From the NCBI GenBank assembly GCA_964481755.1, contig CAYZVH010000038.1:1-20381 (forward strand): a stretch of DNA of 20,381 bases, written 5' to 3'. The notes under the pieces were generated by a model. The model had not been told where the DNA came from. It worked only from the letters and a program-made list of their open reading frames with translations, and ran no database searches. Positions 14,501 to 20,381 of this stretch are shown here, piece after piece. This DNA is from Phocaeicola_A sp964481755 (GTDB taxonomy: Bacteria; Bacteroidota; Bacteroidia; Bacteroidales; Bacteroidaceae). The position numbers and the translations under genes are program-made. Every line of letters begins with the position of its first letter. Position 1 is the stretch's first letter.

Positions 14501-15698
14501 ACGCTTCCTGTTGTAAACGAGCTACAGACAGGTCGTAACCGAGCCTACGGAGAGGTTCAAGCTCACCCGAAATACCCGATTGTAACTTTTGGAACGCGTC
14601 AGAATAACTAATGTTGAAAAGTGACGAAATATCGTACCCAAGCTGAGTCAAATTCTGACTCATCGTGTATGCTCTGTCGCTTGCTACGCCAAAGCCCTCA
14701 GTAATCGTCATGAATACGCCTTGATTACGCATCCACTCAGCGGGGTCAATACCCATAAGGTTACTAACACGCTCTGCATATTCTTGCGCCGCGCTTGCGT
14801 ACTCGCCCATAGACGCGGTGAATAGGTTCAAGTCCTCAACATACTGGTTGGACTTATTGATAAATCCCGCCAGTACAGAAGCCGCCGATTTCACTGCGGC
14901 AACGGCAAGACCGATTTTCGCGGCGAGGTTTACATAGCTCGTAGACGCTTTTGTGTTCGATTTCGACAGGTTGTCCGTGCTTGTAATCAGCTTTTGAATC
15001 CTTGTCGGGAACGCCGCAAATCCCGCAGAGACTTTCTCCATCTGAGTAGCCAACGGTGTAAACACTCTGACAAGAGACTGAATCTGATTGTAGAGCGTTC
15101 TCATGTCTACATTTTTCAGATTCTCCATCAGCTTCGGAATCTTGTTCAACTGAGTAATAAACGAGGTCAGATTGTTTTTACCCATGTTGGAAAGCTGACT
15201 AAATGCCGACACAAGCTCCGAAAGTTTGCCACTCAAATCGCCCATGCTCACGGAATTGAGAGCCTGTACCGCTTGCGGTAGCCGTTGCAACTGAGAGATA
15301 AAACTGTTAAGGTTCGATTTGCCGATAGTGGAAAGCGGGGTAAGTGCGTTTGCAAGCTGACTGAGCGAGGAATAATTAGTCCCGTTCAGAGACCGCACCG
15401 CTGTGCCAAGGTTGGTAATCTGATTAGCCACAGAGGACGAGAGCTTGAGATTTCCACAGGTGGAAAGAGTTTGTAAGCCCTGTGCCATCTTGTTCAGATT
15501 ATCCGCATTAGCCGAACTGATACTGCTCAGAGCGGTATTCAGCGTGGTAAGCTGTTTCGCAACAGCGGTCAGCCCCACTCCACCCTTGGTAGCGTCTTTT
15601 ACTTTACCCAAAGAAGAAGCAAGCGCGTCTAATTGTGCAACTGCCGAGGTCGCACTCGATTGCACTTCAAGTTCTAATTGCTCGATTGTCGTAGACAC
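11522..15698 (-). CDS. Tape measure protein (interrupted by an assembly gap)
   Basis: About 1360 residues are visible: 1216 codons before the gap and 143 after it, including the stop. The N-terminal third has repeated helical segments of roughly 43 residues (SQLANALTPLSTIGKSNL; SELVSAFSQLSNMGKNNL). About residues 250-480 are TMP-core-like (AQEYAERVSNLMGIDPAEW, QNLTQLGYDISSLF). A hydrophobic Gly/Ala/Val-rich middle carries 77-residue repeats. After the gap, SPSKRFMRIGEDTVLGYNLG is the usual tape-measure C-terminal motif. Length sets tail length. I chose the GTG at 15698 (STTIEQLELEVQSS) over the GTG at 15707 because AAGGGA sits at a proper distance. Annotated in one frame it would look broken at the N run. 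The gap lies between whole codons on both sides, so this is a gap-size artefact, not evidence of a mutation. Confidence 0.92.
11951..12050. other. Assembly gap (100 N) inside the tape measure gene
   Basis: Exactly 100 N, the conventional placeholder for a gap of unknown length. Visible coding sequence ends on a codon boundary at 12051 and resumes on one at 11950, so the true missing length should be a multiple of three. From the usual spacing to the SPSK motif I would guess about 30 missing codons. Confidence 0.97.
12569..13030 (-). repeat. Tandem 77-codon repeats in the tape measure protein
   Basis: The segment 'GEGLAQVGDSWQPVIANAGT' recurs as 'GKGLDEIEQAWQPVLDNGDT' exactly 231 nt (77 codons) further on. 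Each is followed by a hydrophobic Gly/Ala/Val-rich stretch (IGTAALVAVGVATALLG; LGTALLVGIGVVTAALG). A third, diverged beginning follows (LGTALLVELAVAFVAF). At DNA level CGGGTTGCCA occurs at 12992-13001 and 12761-12770. The hydrophobic parts may relate to membrane passage during DNA ejection, which is inference. Confidence 0.75.
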
Positions 15699-15703
15699 GG
15701 TTC

Positions 15704-16147
15704 TCACTTCCCTTCAAACTTTTTATTGTGTTTCGCCATAAAGCCCTCAATGAGAGCCTTGCCTTTGTCATAGACCTTTTTATCTTTTTCTTCTTGCTGA
15801 TACTCAGCCTGTTTTTCTGTAATTGCGAACGGTTCTGCCAAATAGGGAACAGGTTTCGTACCTTTCTTGGCAAAGGCGTGGAGCAGAGGTGACACGCGGG
15901 TCAGAGCTTCGTAAAAATACGCGCCCTGCAACCACAATTCTTGGTTTATTCTGCTCATGCGGAGTTCCCCCGCTTTCCGATAGGAAATCACCAATCGGCA
16001 ATCCCTGTCCCAATATTGTTCTTCGGTCATACCGAGAGACAGGTAATACGGAAAAAGCTCCTCAAATTTCTCTCTATAAGAGTGGAGGGGAGCAGTGGCA
16101 GTAACACCACCACTCCCCTCAGTGGAGGACAGCGGGTCACTCACCAA
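15704..16147 (-). CDS. Tail assembly chaperone, downstream (T-like) part
   Basis: This open frame of about 147 codons has a helical core (YREKFEELFPYYLSLGMTEE, YWDRDCRLVISYRKAGELRM) and a basic C-terminus (KDKKVYDKGKALIEGFMAKH). Its position between the first chaperone and the tape measure fits the GT-type tail assembly chaperone, which binds the tape measure and recruits the major tail protein. It has no ATG at its 5' end. It could start at a GTG (16144) overlapping the upstream stop as GTGA, but the frame is already open upstream to the slippery site at 16165-16171. Production as a -1 frameshift fusion is therefore the better reading. Its own stop overlaps GTG codons at the tape-measure start. 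Confidence 0.8.
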   Translation of the reverse strand: MVSDPLSSTEGSGGVTATAPLHSYREKFEELFPYYLSLGMTEEQYWDRDCRLVISYRKAGELRMSRINQELWLQGAYFYEALTRVSPLLHAFAKKGTKPVPYLAEPFAITEKQAEYQQEEKDKKVYDKGKALIEGFMAKHNKKFEGK

Positions 16148-16470
16148 GACGCTGTCCAGTTTAGGTTTCCCTTGCTTTCTTCGGGTTCTTCTACGAGAGT
16201 CATAATCGGTTCGTTATACATTTCTGCCAACTTACCAATAAGCTCCTCTTTCTTGGTGAGCTTAGAATAGATTGTATCAATGGTGTCCTGCTTCACAAAA
16301 CGATGGTGAGCGAGGAACGCACCCGCGAACAGTGCGGGGAGGGTACTCATAGGCTTTTCGGTGATTTCAGAAGCGATAAAGCCCTTTTTCTCCATTTCCG
16401 CAACTGTTCTGCGAGTATATTCGAGGGTATATTCCTTATCCTCAAAGGTGAAAGTCAACTGTTTGCTCAT
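16141..16470 (-). CDS. Tail assembly chaperone, upstream (G-like) part
   Basis: This 109-residue protein opens MSKQLTFTFEDKEYTLEYTR, then RRTVAEMEKKGFIASEI, MSTLPALFAGAFLAHHRFV, and an acidic end (LVEEPEESKGNLNWTASW). Its pattern recalls a phage domain I know as DUF5055; that label is from memory. Position after the major tail protein and before the tape measure identifies it as the G-type chaperone. Seven codons before its stop is the heptamer G GGA AAC in the right phase for -1 frameshifting, as in lambda G/T. The start at 16470 follows AGGAGG. Confidence 0.82.
   Translation of the reverse strand: MSKQLTFTFEDKEYTLEYTRRTVAEMEKKGFIASEITEKPMSTLPALFAGAFLAHHRFVKQDTIDTIYSKLTKKEELIGKLAEMYNEPIMTLVEEPEESKGNLNWTASW
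16165..16171 (-). promoter_or_regulatory. Programmed -1 frameshift slippery site
   Basis: On the coding strand the zero-frame codons read AAG GGA AAC, giving the slippery heptamer G GGA AAC (XXXYYYZ). Lambda G/T uses GGGAAAG. After a -1 slip the next codons read P K L D S V L V S D P L S and enter the downstream chaperone frame with no stop between. The fusion would be about 255 residues (102 + 6 + 147). No other frameshift signal was searched for downstream. Confidence 0.8.
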
Positions 16471-16496
16471 AATTCTGTCCTCCTAAATATTTGCTC

Positions 16497-16922
16497 TTAC
16501 TCTGCCACAGTAATGGGCGTAGACGGTGCGATAGTAACGGTCATTTCAACGACCTCATTCACGCCGCCGCCAACCGGGAACGCGGAAAGCTGACCCTTGA
16601 ACTCGAACTTACCGTCCGTGCCAGTGGGGGTCAGAACACTGCCATCGTCAGTGCCGCCGAACCACACGGCAAAGGACTCTTCCTTACCCTCAAGAGCCTT
16701 GAGAGTGGCGTAATCCGTCTTGGTGTAGTTCGCAGTGAACTCAAGTGCGTCAAGAGACTGGATACCGGGGATATAGGTCTGCATTTTATCAGACAGGGTG
16801 GTGGTCTCCAACATTTCCGGCGCACCGCCGAGGTCGGGGAAATCCTTGATGTCAATGAGCTTTTCGTAGGTATCTCCCGTGCCTTTCTTCATAAGGAAGA
16901 TTTTATAAGTGGAAATAGCCAT
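16497..16922 (-). CDS. Major tail (tube) protein
   Basis: This 141-residue protein opens MAISTYKIFLMKKGTGDTYE, then DLGGAPEMLETTTLSDKMQT, ALEFTANYTKTDYATLKALE and a beta-rich C-terminus (GKFEFKGQLSAFPVGGGVNE, EMTVTIAPSTPITVAE). The 'ETTTLSD' strand and the 'G.LS.f..GGGVNEV' end are characteristic of siphophage tube proteins. It polymerises around the tape measure to make the tail tube. Position just upstream of the chaperone pair agrees. The start at 16922 follows AGGAGG. Confidence 0.88.
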   Translation of the reverse strand: MAISTYKIFLMKKGTGDTYEKLIDIKDFPDLGGAPEMLETTTLSDKMQTYIPGIQSLDALEFTANYTKTDYATLKALEGKEESFAVWFGGTDDGSVLTPTGTDGKFEFKGQLSAFPVGGGVNEVVEMTVTIAPSTPITVAE

Positions 16923-16927
16923 GGTTT

Positions 16928-17344
16928 TTACCTCCTGTAAATGGTTTTGTTTTTAGAAATTACTGCTCGATAGCGTCCGAGCATACGATAAATGGTTGCA
17001 TCGTCTTGGTTTGGTACAGGTTCGAGCATTGTCCGTGTGAAGTTCAGCCCCAAAAGCAACTCGTCAACATACCCCGCGAGTGCTTTGCACTCCGTCTTTT
17101 TGCCCGATGTTTTGTTGGAGTAGACATTCACCTCGTAGGTCACAGCCACATGGTTTTCATTTCCCTCCGTGGTCTGCGTATTGCGGAATGTCGCGTTGTC
17201 TATCTCCACAATGGAGATAAAAGGAAACGAGGAGGGTGACTTGACATATTCGCTCATAATGAGCAGGTCGGGGCATTTTTCTTCAAACGCCGCGTAAACC
17301 TTTTCCGATACTTCGTCAAAAATATCGTCTTCCATGTCAATCAT
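16928..17344 (-). CDS. Tail terminator / tail completion protein
   Basis: This 138-residue protein opens MIDMEDDIFDEVSEKVYAAF, with SPSSFPFISIVEIDNATFRN and a beta strand (HVAVTYEVNVYSN), then a helical GYVDELLLGLNFTRTMLEPV and YRMLGRYRAVISKNKTIYRR. The size, alpha/beta pattern and place between the gp10-like neck protein and the tube protein fit a tail terminator that caps the tail before head joining. Its ATG overlaps the preceding stop as ATGA, after GGAGGTG. Confidence 0.8.
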   Translation of the reverse strand: MIDMEDDIFDEVSEKVYAAFEEKCPDLLIMSEYVKSPSSFPFISIVEIDNATFRNTQTTEGNENHVAVTYEVNVYSNKTSGKKTECKALAGYVDELLLGLNFTRTMLEPVPNQDDATIYRMLGRYRAVISKNKTIYRR

Positions 17345-17859
17345 TGAAACACCTCCCTCGCTATCTCCGCGACCTCATCACATACGGTCTTTACGGCGTT
17401 GTACATCGGCATAGTAGCGGGTGCGCCGTGAGTCAAGCGTAATTCACCGCCCTCGTAGAATCCCCACACATCTTTTTTGCCCATGCCTTTGCCGTAGCCG
17501 CCAATGGTGAACCCAAGCTCAGAACCTTTCGGGTGAGGAGAAGAACCTGCCGAGCCGTTGTAATGAACACCTGCACCGAACTCAACCCAAACCGCGTCTT
17601 CTCCCTTTGCGATAACAAGAGTTACATTCTCTCGTTGCTCTACACTCACATTAACCTGCGCGGTACGCTGACCGCCACTTTTTTCAAACAAATCGTCTAC
17701 AACCGCACCTGCGAATCCGCTCTTTGACAGTTCCGCAAGCCTGTCCGCTACTCTTTCCCGTAAAAGGTCGGTTTTGCGGATAATGTCTTGCTTGTACTGT
17801 TCCAGTTCCTTTATCGCAGTATTGATGTCACGCGCCGACAGCCTAAATGAAATGACTTT
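17341..17859 (-). CDS. HK97 gp10-like neck/tail completion protein, start lost in gap
   Basis: There are 172 visible residues. The frame runs from the gap edge (KVISFRLSARDINTAIKELE) through QDIIRKTDLLRERVADRLAE and GFAGAVVDDLFEK to the core VNVSVEQRENVTLVIAKGED, VWVEFGAGVHYN, SSPHPKG and HGAPATMPMYNAVKTV, the signature of HK97 gp10-like proteins. A TTG at 17691 could be mistaken for a start, but conserved family sequence continues upstream of it to the gap. The true start is therefore probably one or a few codons inside the N run. It acts at the head-tail joint. Its stop overlaps the next gene's ATG. Confidence 0.88.
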   Translation of the reverse strand, partial: KVISFRLSARDINTAIKELEQYKQDIIRKTDLLRERVADRLAELSKSGFAGAVVDDLFEKSGGQRTAQVNVSVEQRENVTLVIAKGEDAVWVEFGAGVHYNGSAGSSPHPKGSELGFTIGGYGKGMGKKDVWGFYEGGELRLTHGAPATMPMYNAVKTVCDEVAEIAREVFQ

Positions 17860-17959
17860 NNNNNNNNNNNNNNNNNNNNNNNNNNNNNNNNNNNNNNNNN
17901 NNNNNNNNNNNNNNNNNNNNNNNNNNNNNNNNNNNNNNNNNNNNNNNNNNNNNNNNNNN
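17860..17959. other. Assembly gap (100 N) between two neck genes
   Basis: Exactly 100 N, a placeholder of unknown true length. The gene to the right stops at ISKV, close to where its relatives end, and the gene to the left is readable almost from its expected start. The real missing sequence may therefore be only a few tens of bases, holding one stop, a ribosome-binding site and one start. Confidence 0.95.
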
Positions 17960-18353
17960 TCACCTTGCTTATAGCGATTGACACACTGTTCAAGCTCTTT
18001 GCGACCTTTTTCACTACATAATCATGCGGGGTGATAACCTCACCCTCGTCATTGACTTTGAGTGAACCGTCCTCGTTGAGCGTTGGCATAGTGTCAACCC
18101 ACAAAACCGAGTATTCGTCAATAGGCGGTGTAATGGAGTCCGCTACAAGCACCTTGTCATAGGACTCGTTTTCACCGAACTGCCGTGTTTGCGTCTCGCC
18201 TTTGGCGGCTGAGATATTAGCGCGTCCCTCAATGGGGTTGCCGTGAACGACTTTGAACTGACCTGTTTTCCTGCCTTGTTCATTTAGGATAGGTTCTCTG
18301 CCCTCGTAGAGAGCGTAGTAGAACTTCACCTTGTTTCGGTTCATGCACTTCAT
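17960..18353 (-). CDS. Head closure protein, C-terminus lost in gap
   Basis: There are 131 visible residues: MKCMNRNKVKFYYALYEGRE, ANISAAKGETQTRQFGENES, PIDEYSVLWVDTMPTLNEDG, HDYVVKKVAKSLNSVSIAIS. This build and its place after the gp6-like connector match the small head-closure (stopper) proteins of siphophages, which seal the connector after packaging. I place the start at the ATG at 18353, which overlaps the preceding stop as ATGA. A TTG five codons earlier lies inside the upstream gene. The stop is in the gap, probably within a few codons. Confidence 0.78.
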
Positions 18354-18667
18354 CGTATCACCCCACAATGAGGTGTGACCGCTTTGAGCATGGACGCGGG
18401 AACATCTGCGTTCTCATACTGTCTTGTAATGCCGTTCTCAGTGTGAGAAGTCTGTCCCTCTGCACCGCGTTTATTAAGCATATACGCGGCAATCTCGATT
18501 TGCAGGTACTCGTACTTGGCAGGAACTTCGGTCACAGTATCGTCATACGGGTACGCTTTAGCGAGAATTTTACTGCCGGAGAGATTTAGGTAGGTGGACA
18601 ACACTTCGTCCGTGTCAGAATCACCGACCAATGCTTTCAGAGCCGCCAGTTTTTCAGTATCAGTCAT
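18350..18667 (-). CDS. Head-tail connector (gp6-like adaptor)
   Basis: This 105-residue protein opens MTDTEKLAALKALVGDSDTD, then LSTYLNLSGSKILAKAYPYD, VPAKYEYLQIEIAAYMLNKR, GAEGQTSHTENGITRQYENA and DVPASMLKAVTP. This all-helical pattern is that of the phage_connect_1/gp6 adaptor, which docks on the portal ring. The start is the ATG at 18667, 6 nt from AGGAGGTG. A GTG three codons earlier overlaps that site and is rejected. It is translationally coupled to the next gene. Confidence 0.88.
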   Translation of the reverse strand: MTDTEKLAALKALVGDSDTDEVLSTYLNLSGSKILAKAYPYDDTVTEVPAKYEYLQIEIAAYMLNKRGAEGQTSHTENGITRQYENADVPASMLKAVTPHCGVIR

Positions 18668-18684
18668 GCTGTTCACCTCCTAAC

Positions 18685-18897
18685 TTACTCCTTGGACTCG
18701 TTTTCCTCAGTCGGAACAGTAGGGGTTTCGAGAATCTCCTCAATGAATACCCGCTCCAAATGGTTCTTGCCCTCCGCAAGCTCCTTAATACGAGCCTTGG
18801 TGGGTTTCGGCGCGTCTGCGGCGGGGTATTCGTCTCCGACCTTGTATATGCGTTCGTTGTCCTTTAGGTCTCTAAAATCTGCCACAACCTTGTACAT
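18685..18897 (-). CDS. Small capsid-region protein, function unknown
   Basis: This 70-residue protein, MYKVVADFRDLKDNERIYKV then GDEYPAADAPKPTKARIKEL, has an acidic C-terminus (PTVPTEENESKE). Small proteins opening 'MYKV...F.DL.D....Y..GD.YP' are very common between the major capsid and connector genes of Gram-positive phages. Their role (head decoration or minor head component) is not settled to my knowledge. The start at 18897 follows GAGGAGG. Confidence 0.75.
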   Translation of the reverse strand: MYKVVADFRDLKDNERIYKVGDEYPAADAPKPTKARIKELAEGKNHLERVFIEEILETPTVPTEENESKE

Positions 18898-18923
18898 ATT
18901 CTGTCCTCCTCACTCTTTAACGA

Positions 18924-19730
18924 TTACACGCCCGGAGTTACGGTAATCTTGACAGCCTTGGTTTGGTCGGTAAGAGCCGCAAGGTAATACTTACGAGACC
19001 AAATGCTGTTCTCACGGGTATCAGCGTCACGCTCCTGCTCGACCTCAGTACCCTTTTTGTTAAAGAGAGTGACAGCGGCGCGAGTACCAACGATAACGGT
19101 GTTGCTCACAGCGTCTTTCTTGGTGTAGAGGTTCACACCTGCAACAGTGCCGACATAGCCAGTACGGGCGAAAGACTCAACATACTTGAGGTCTTCTGCG
19201 AGGTTCTTACGGAGACTTGCCATATCAGCGGGACTGACAAAACCAAAGCACATCGGAGCGGTCTGAGCCGGGTCGTTATCAGCTTCGATATTGAGAGCCG
19301 CAACCGCGTCCGCAAACGCACCAAAGTCAAGTTTGGTTGCCGCAACAGACAGGCTTGCCTTATTGAACTCTGCGAAAATGTCCGCGTTGACCGTGTTGAA
19401 CATATCCGTACCCATGTGACGAACACCAACGGGAACGAGCATGGGGTCAGTCATTTCCTGCTCGTCATAATACTTGAATCTGTTCTGAGCAAGCAGAATC
19501 TTGTACTCCTCCGGCGTATAGGAAACCTCGATAGACTTGGTGTTGCCCTTGCCCATTTCGAGCTTCTCCGTACCATCAGTAGCCTTGTAGACATTGATTT
19601 TGCGAATCATACCTGCCGTACCCTCAAGGGAGTTATCGACAGTGCAGAACTGCTGTAAATCAAGGTGAGAGTTATACTGGTCTTCAATCTCGTTGGAGAG
19701 ATAGAAGTTATCATAGATTTTGTGACTCAT
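18924..19730 (-). CDS. Major capsid protein, HK97-fold type
   Basis: This 268-residue protein opens MSHKIYDNFYLSNEIEDQYN. It has an N-terminal arm, a strand-rich region with KINVYKATDGTEKLEMGKGN, a turn TDPMLVPVGVRHMGTDMFNT, a helical spine-like segment (DFGAFADAVAALNIE) and a C-terminal beta domain (GTVAGVNLYTKKDAVSNTVI, YYLAALTDQTKAVKITV). Direct coupling to the scaffold gene (TAATG) and the downstream connector genes support the call. It is somewhat short for an HK97 capsid protein, consistent with a separate scaffold gene rather than a delta domain. The protease, portal and terminase would lie to the right of the window. Confidence 0.88.
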   Translation of the reverse strand: MSHKIYDNFYLSNEIEDQYNSHLDLQQFCTVDNSLEGTAGMIRKINVYKATDGTEKLEMGKGNTKSIEVSYTPEEYKILLAQNRFKYYDEQEMTDPMLVPVGVRHMGTDMFNTVNADIFAEFNKASLSVAATKLDFGAFADAVAALNIEADNDPAQTAPMCFGFVSPADMASLRKNLAEDLKYVESFARTGYVGTVAGVNLYTKKDAVSNTVIVGTRAAVTLFNKKGTEVEQERDADTRENSIWSRKYYLAALTDQTKAVKITVTPGV

Positions 19731-20305
19731 TATTCGTTACCTCCTGTGTAAAGTTCTTTATATTCTTCCGGGTGTTCCTCCGCGTACTTGAGTCTGTCAG
19801 CGGAACTCATTTCCCGGAGCTTTTTGAGCGTCATGGTTTTACTGTTCCCATCGGGAGTAGGTTTTGGAGTATCTTTCAGAGCTTCCGCACGAATCCTCTT
19901 TTCAAAAGAGTCAAGGTGCTTCTTCTGATTAGCAAAGACCTTTTCCAAGTTACCGTCTGCCATAGCTTCCGCTGTCTCATCAGCCAATGTTTCCTCATAG
20001 CCCAAAGCGACCAATTTCGCTTTGTTTTTCGAGACTGCGCTTTCTCGCAGGAGCTTGTTGTACTTTTCCTCAAGCTCGTCACGCTCCTCCTTTTCTTTCA
20101 GCTTGGCGGCTTCGTCCTCAGAGAGCTTGTCCCGCAGTTCCTTTTTCTTCTCAGCCAGTTCGGAAGCGGTCTTATCAAACAGCTTCTTATCCACATAGCC
20201 GGAATAATCGGGGTCGGGTACATCGTAGGCTTCAAGAGCCTTGAGCTTGTCCTCTGCGGACATTTCGGCGTAACCCTCAATTTTGCTTACATCAATCTTT
20301 GCCAT
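19730..20305 (-). CDS. Capsid scaffolding protein
   Basis: This 191-residue, highly charged helical protein has a long coiled coil at about residues 49-90 (ELAEKKKELRDKLSEDEAAK, then LKEKEERDELEEKYNKLLRE), NKAKLVALGYEETLADETAE, and a basic/acidic C-terminus (MTLKKLREMSSADRLKYAEE). This is the phage gp20-like scaffold pattern, always placed just before the major capsid gene, as here. It guides procapsid assembly and is then removed. The start at 20305 follows AAGGAGG, and the stop overlaps the capsid start by one base. Confidence 0.88.
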   Translation of the reverse strand: MAKIDVSKIEGYAEMSAEDKLKALEAYDVPDPDYSGYVDKKLFDKTASELAEKKKELRDKLSEDEAAKLKEKEERDELEEKYNKLLRESAVSKNKAKLVALGYEETLADETAEAMADGNLEKVFANQKKHLDSFEKRIRAEALKDTPKPTPDGNSKTMTLKKLREMSSADRLKYAEEHPEEYKELYTGGNE

Positions 20306-20325
20306 AAAAATTCCTCCTTGCGTTT

Positions 20326-20381
20326 TTACGAGTTCTCTCTCGTTATAGTGCGATTTAAGGTTTCTCTACCTGTCTGCGATT
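20326..20381 (-). CDS. Possible C-terminal end of an upstream head gene (weak)
   Basis: One minus-strand frame is open from the right edge for 18 codons (TGRETLNRTITRENS, then a stop at 20326-20328). The other two frames meet stops within nine codons. A minor head gene often precedes the scaffold, so this may be its tail, but 18 codons are too few to identify it. The 20 nt between this stop and the scaffold start hold only the ribosome-binding site. Confidence 0.3.
   Translation of the reverse strand, partial: SQTGRETLNRTITRENS

Noticed and set aside
17341..17691. A 116-residue gene starting at a TTG at 17691
   Set aside because: The same frame stays open upstream to the gap and reads as the conserved N-terminal part of HK97 gp10-like proteins, so the TTG is an internal leucine.

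Overview
The window holds most of the late (structural and lysis) region of a temperate tailed phage or prophage. The host is probably a Gram-positive Clostridia-type gut bacterium. I infer this from the strong GGAGG ribosome-binding sites ahead of nearly every gene, the LL-H-type holin, the amidase/lysozyme endolysin and the large serine integrase. No host gene or tRNA is visible. Two runs of exactly 100 N (11951-12050 and 17860-17959) show that this is a draft scaffold.

Layout. A 5'-truncated large serine recombinase (3-1376, +) ends in an intrinsic terminator. A roughly 155-bp intergenic stretch follows, with a nested dyad (1410-1522) that is a candidate phage attachment site. Everything else is on the minus strand and reads right to left as one long, tightly packed late operon with many 1-4 nt stop/start overlaps: scaffold, major capsid protein, small capsid-region protein, head-tail connector, head closure, HK97 gp10-like neck protein, tail terminator, major tail protein, two tail-assembly chaperones joined by a probable -1 frameshift, tape measure, distal-tail protein, a large tail-tip protein with a duplicated domain, two baseplate-associated proteins, a tail fibre, a reverse transcriptase, two small tail-associated genes, three lysis-region membrane proteins and the endolysin. 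The order is that of a long-tailed siphovirus.

The most notable system is a diversity-generating retroelement (DGR) at 4347-5943. The tail fibre ends in a C-type-lectin/formylglycine-enzyme-like domain whose last codons form a variable repeat (VR, 5828-5943). A 116-nt template repeat (TR, 5621-5736) lies just downstream, followed by a YADD reverse transcriptase. TR and VR differ at 19 positions, and all 19 are adenines in the TR coding strand; none of the 86 non-adenine positions differs. This is the signature of adenine-specific mutagenic retrohoming, and it implies that the phage diversifies its host-recognition protein. A GC-rich hairpin sits just past the VR, as in the Bordetella phage DGR. 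No Avd accessory gene is visible. The reverse transcriptase carries SP where DGR enzymes usually have SQ.

The second mechanism worth attention is a lambda-like slippery heptamer (G GGA AAC) near the end of the first tail chaperone. It leads exactly into the frame of the second and would give a G/GT-type fusion of about 255 residues.
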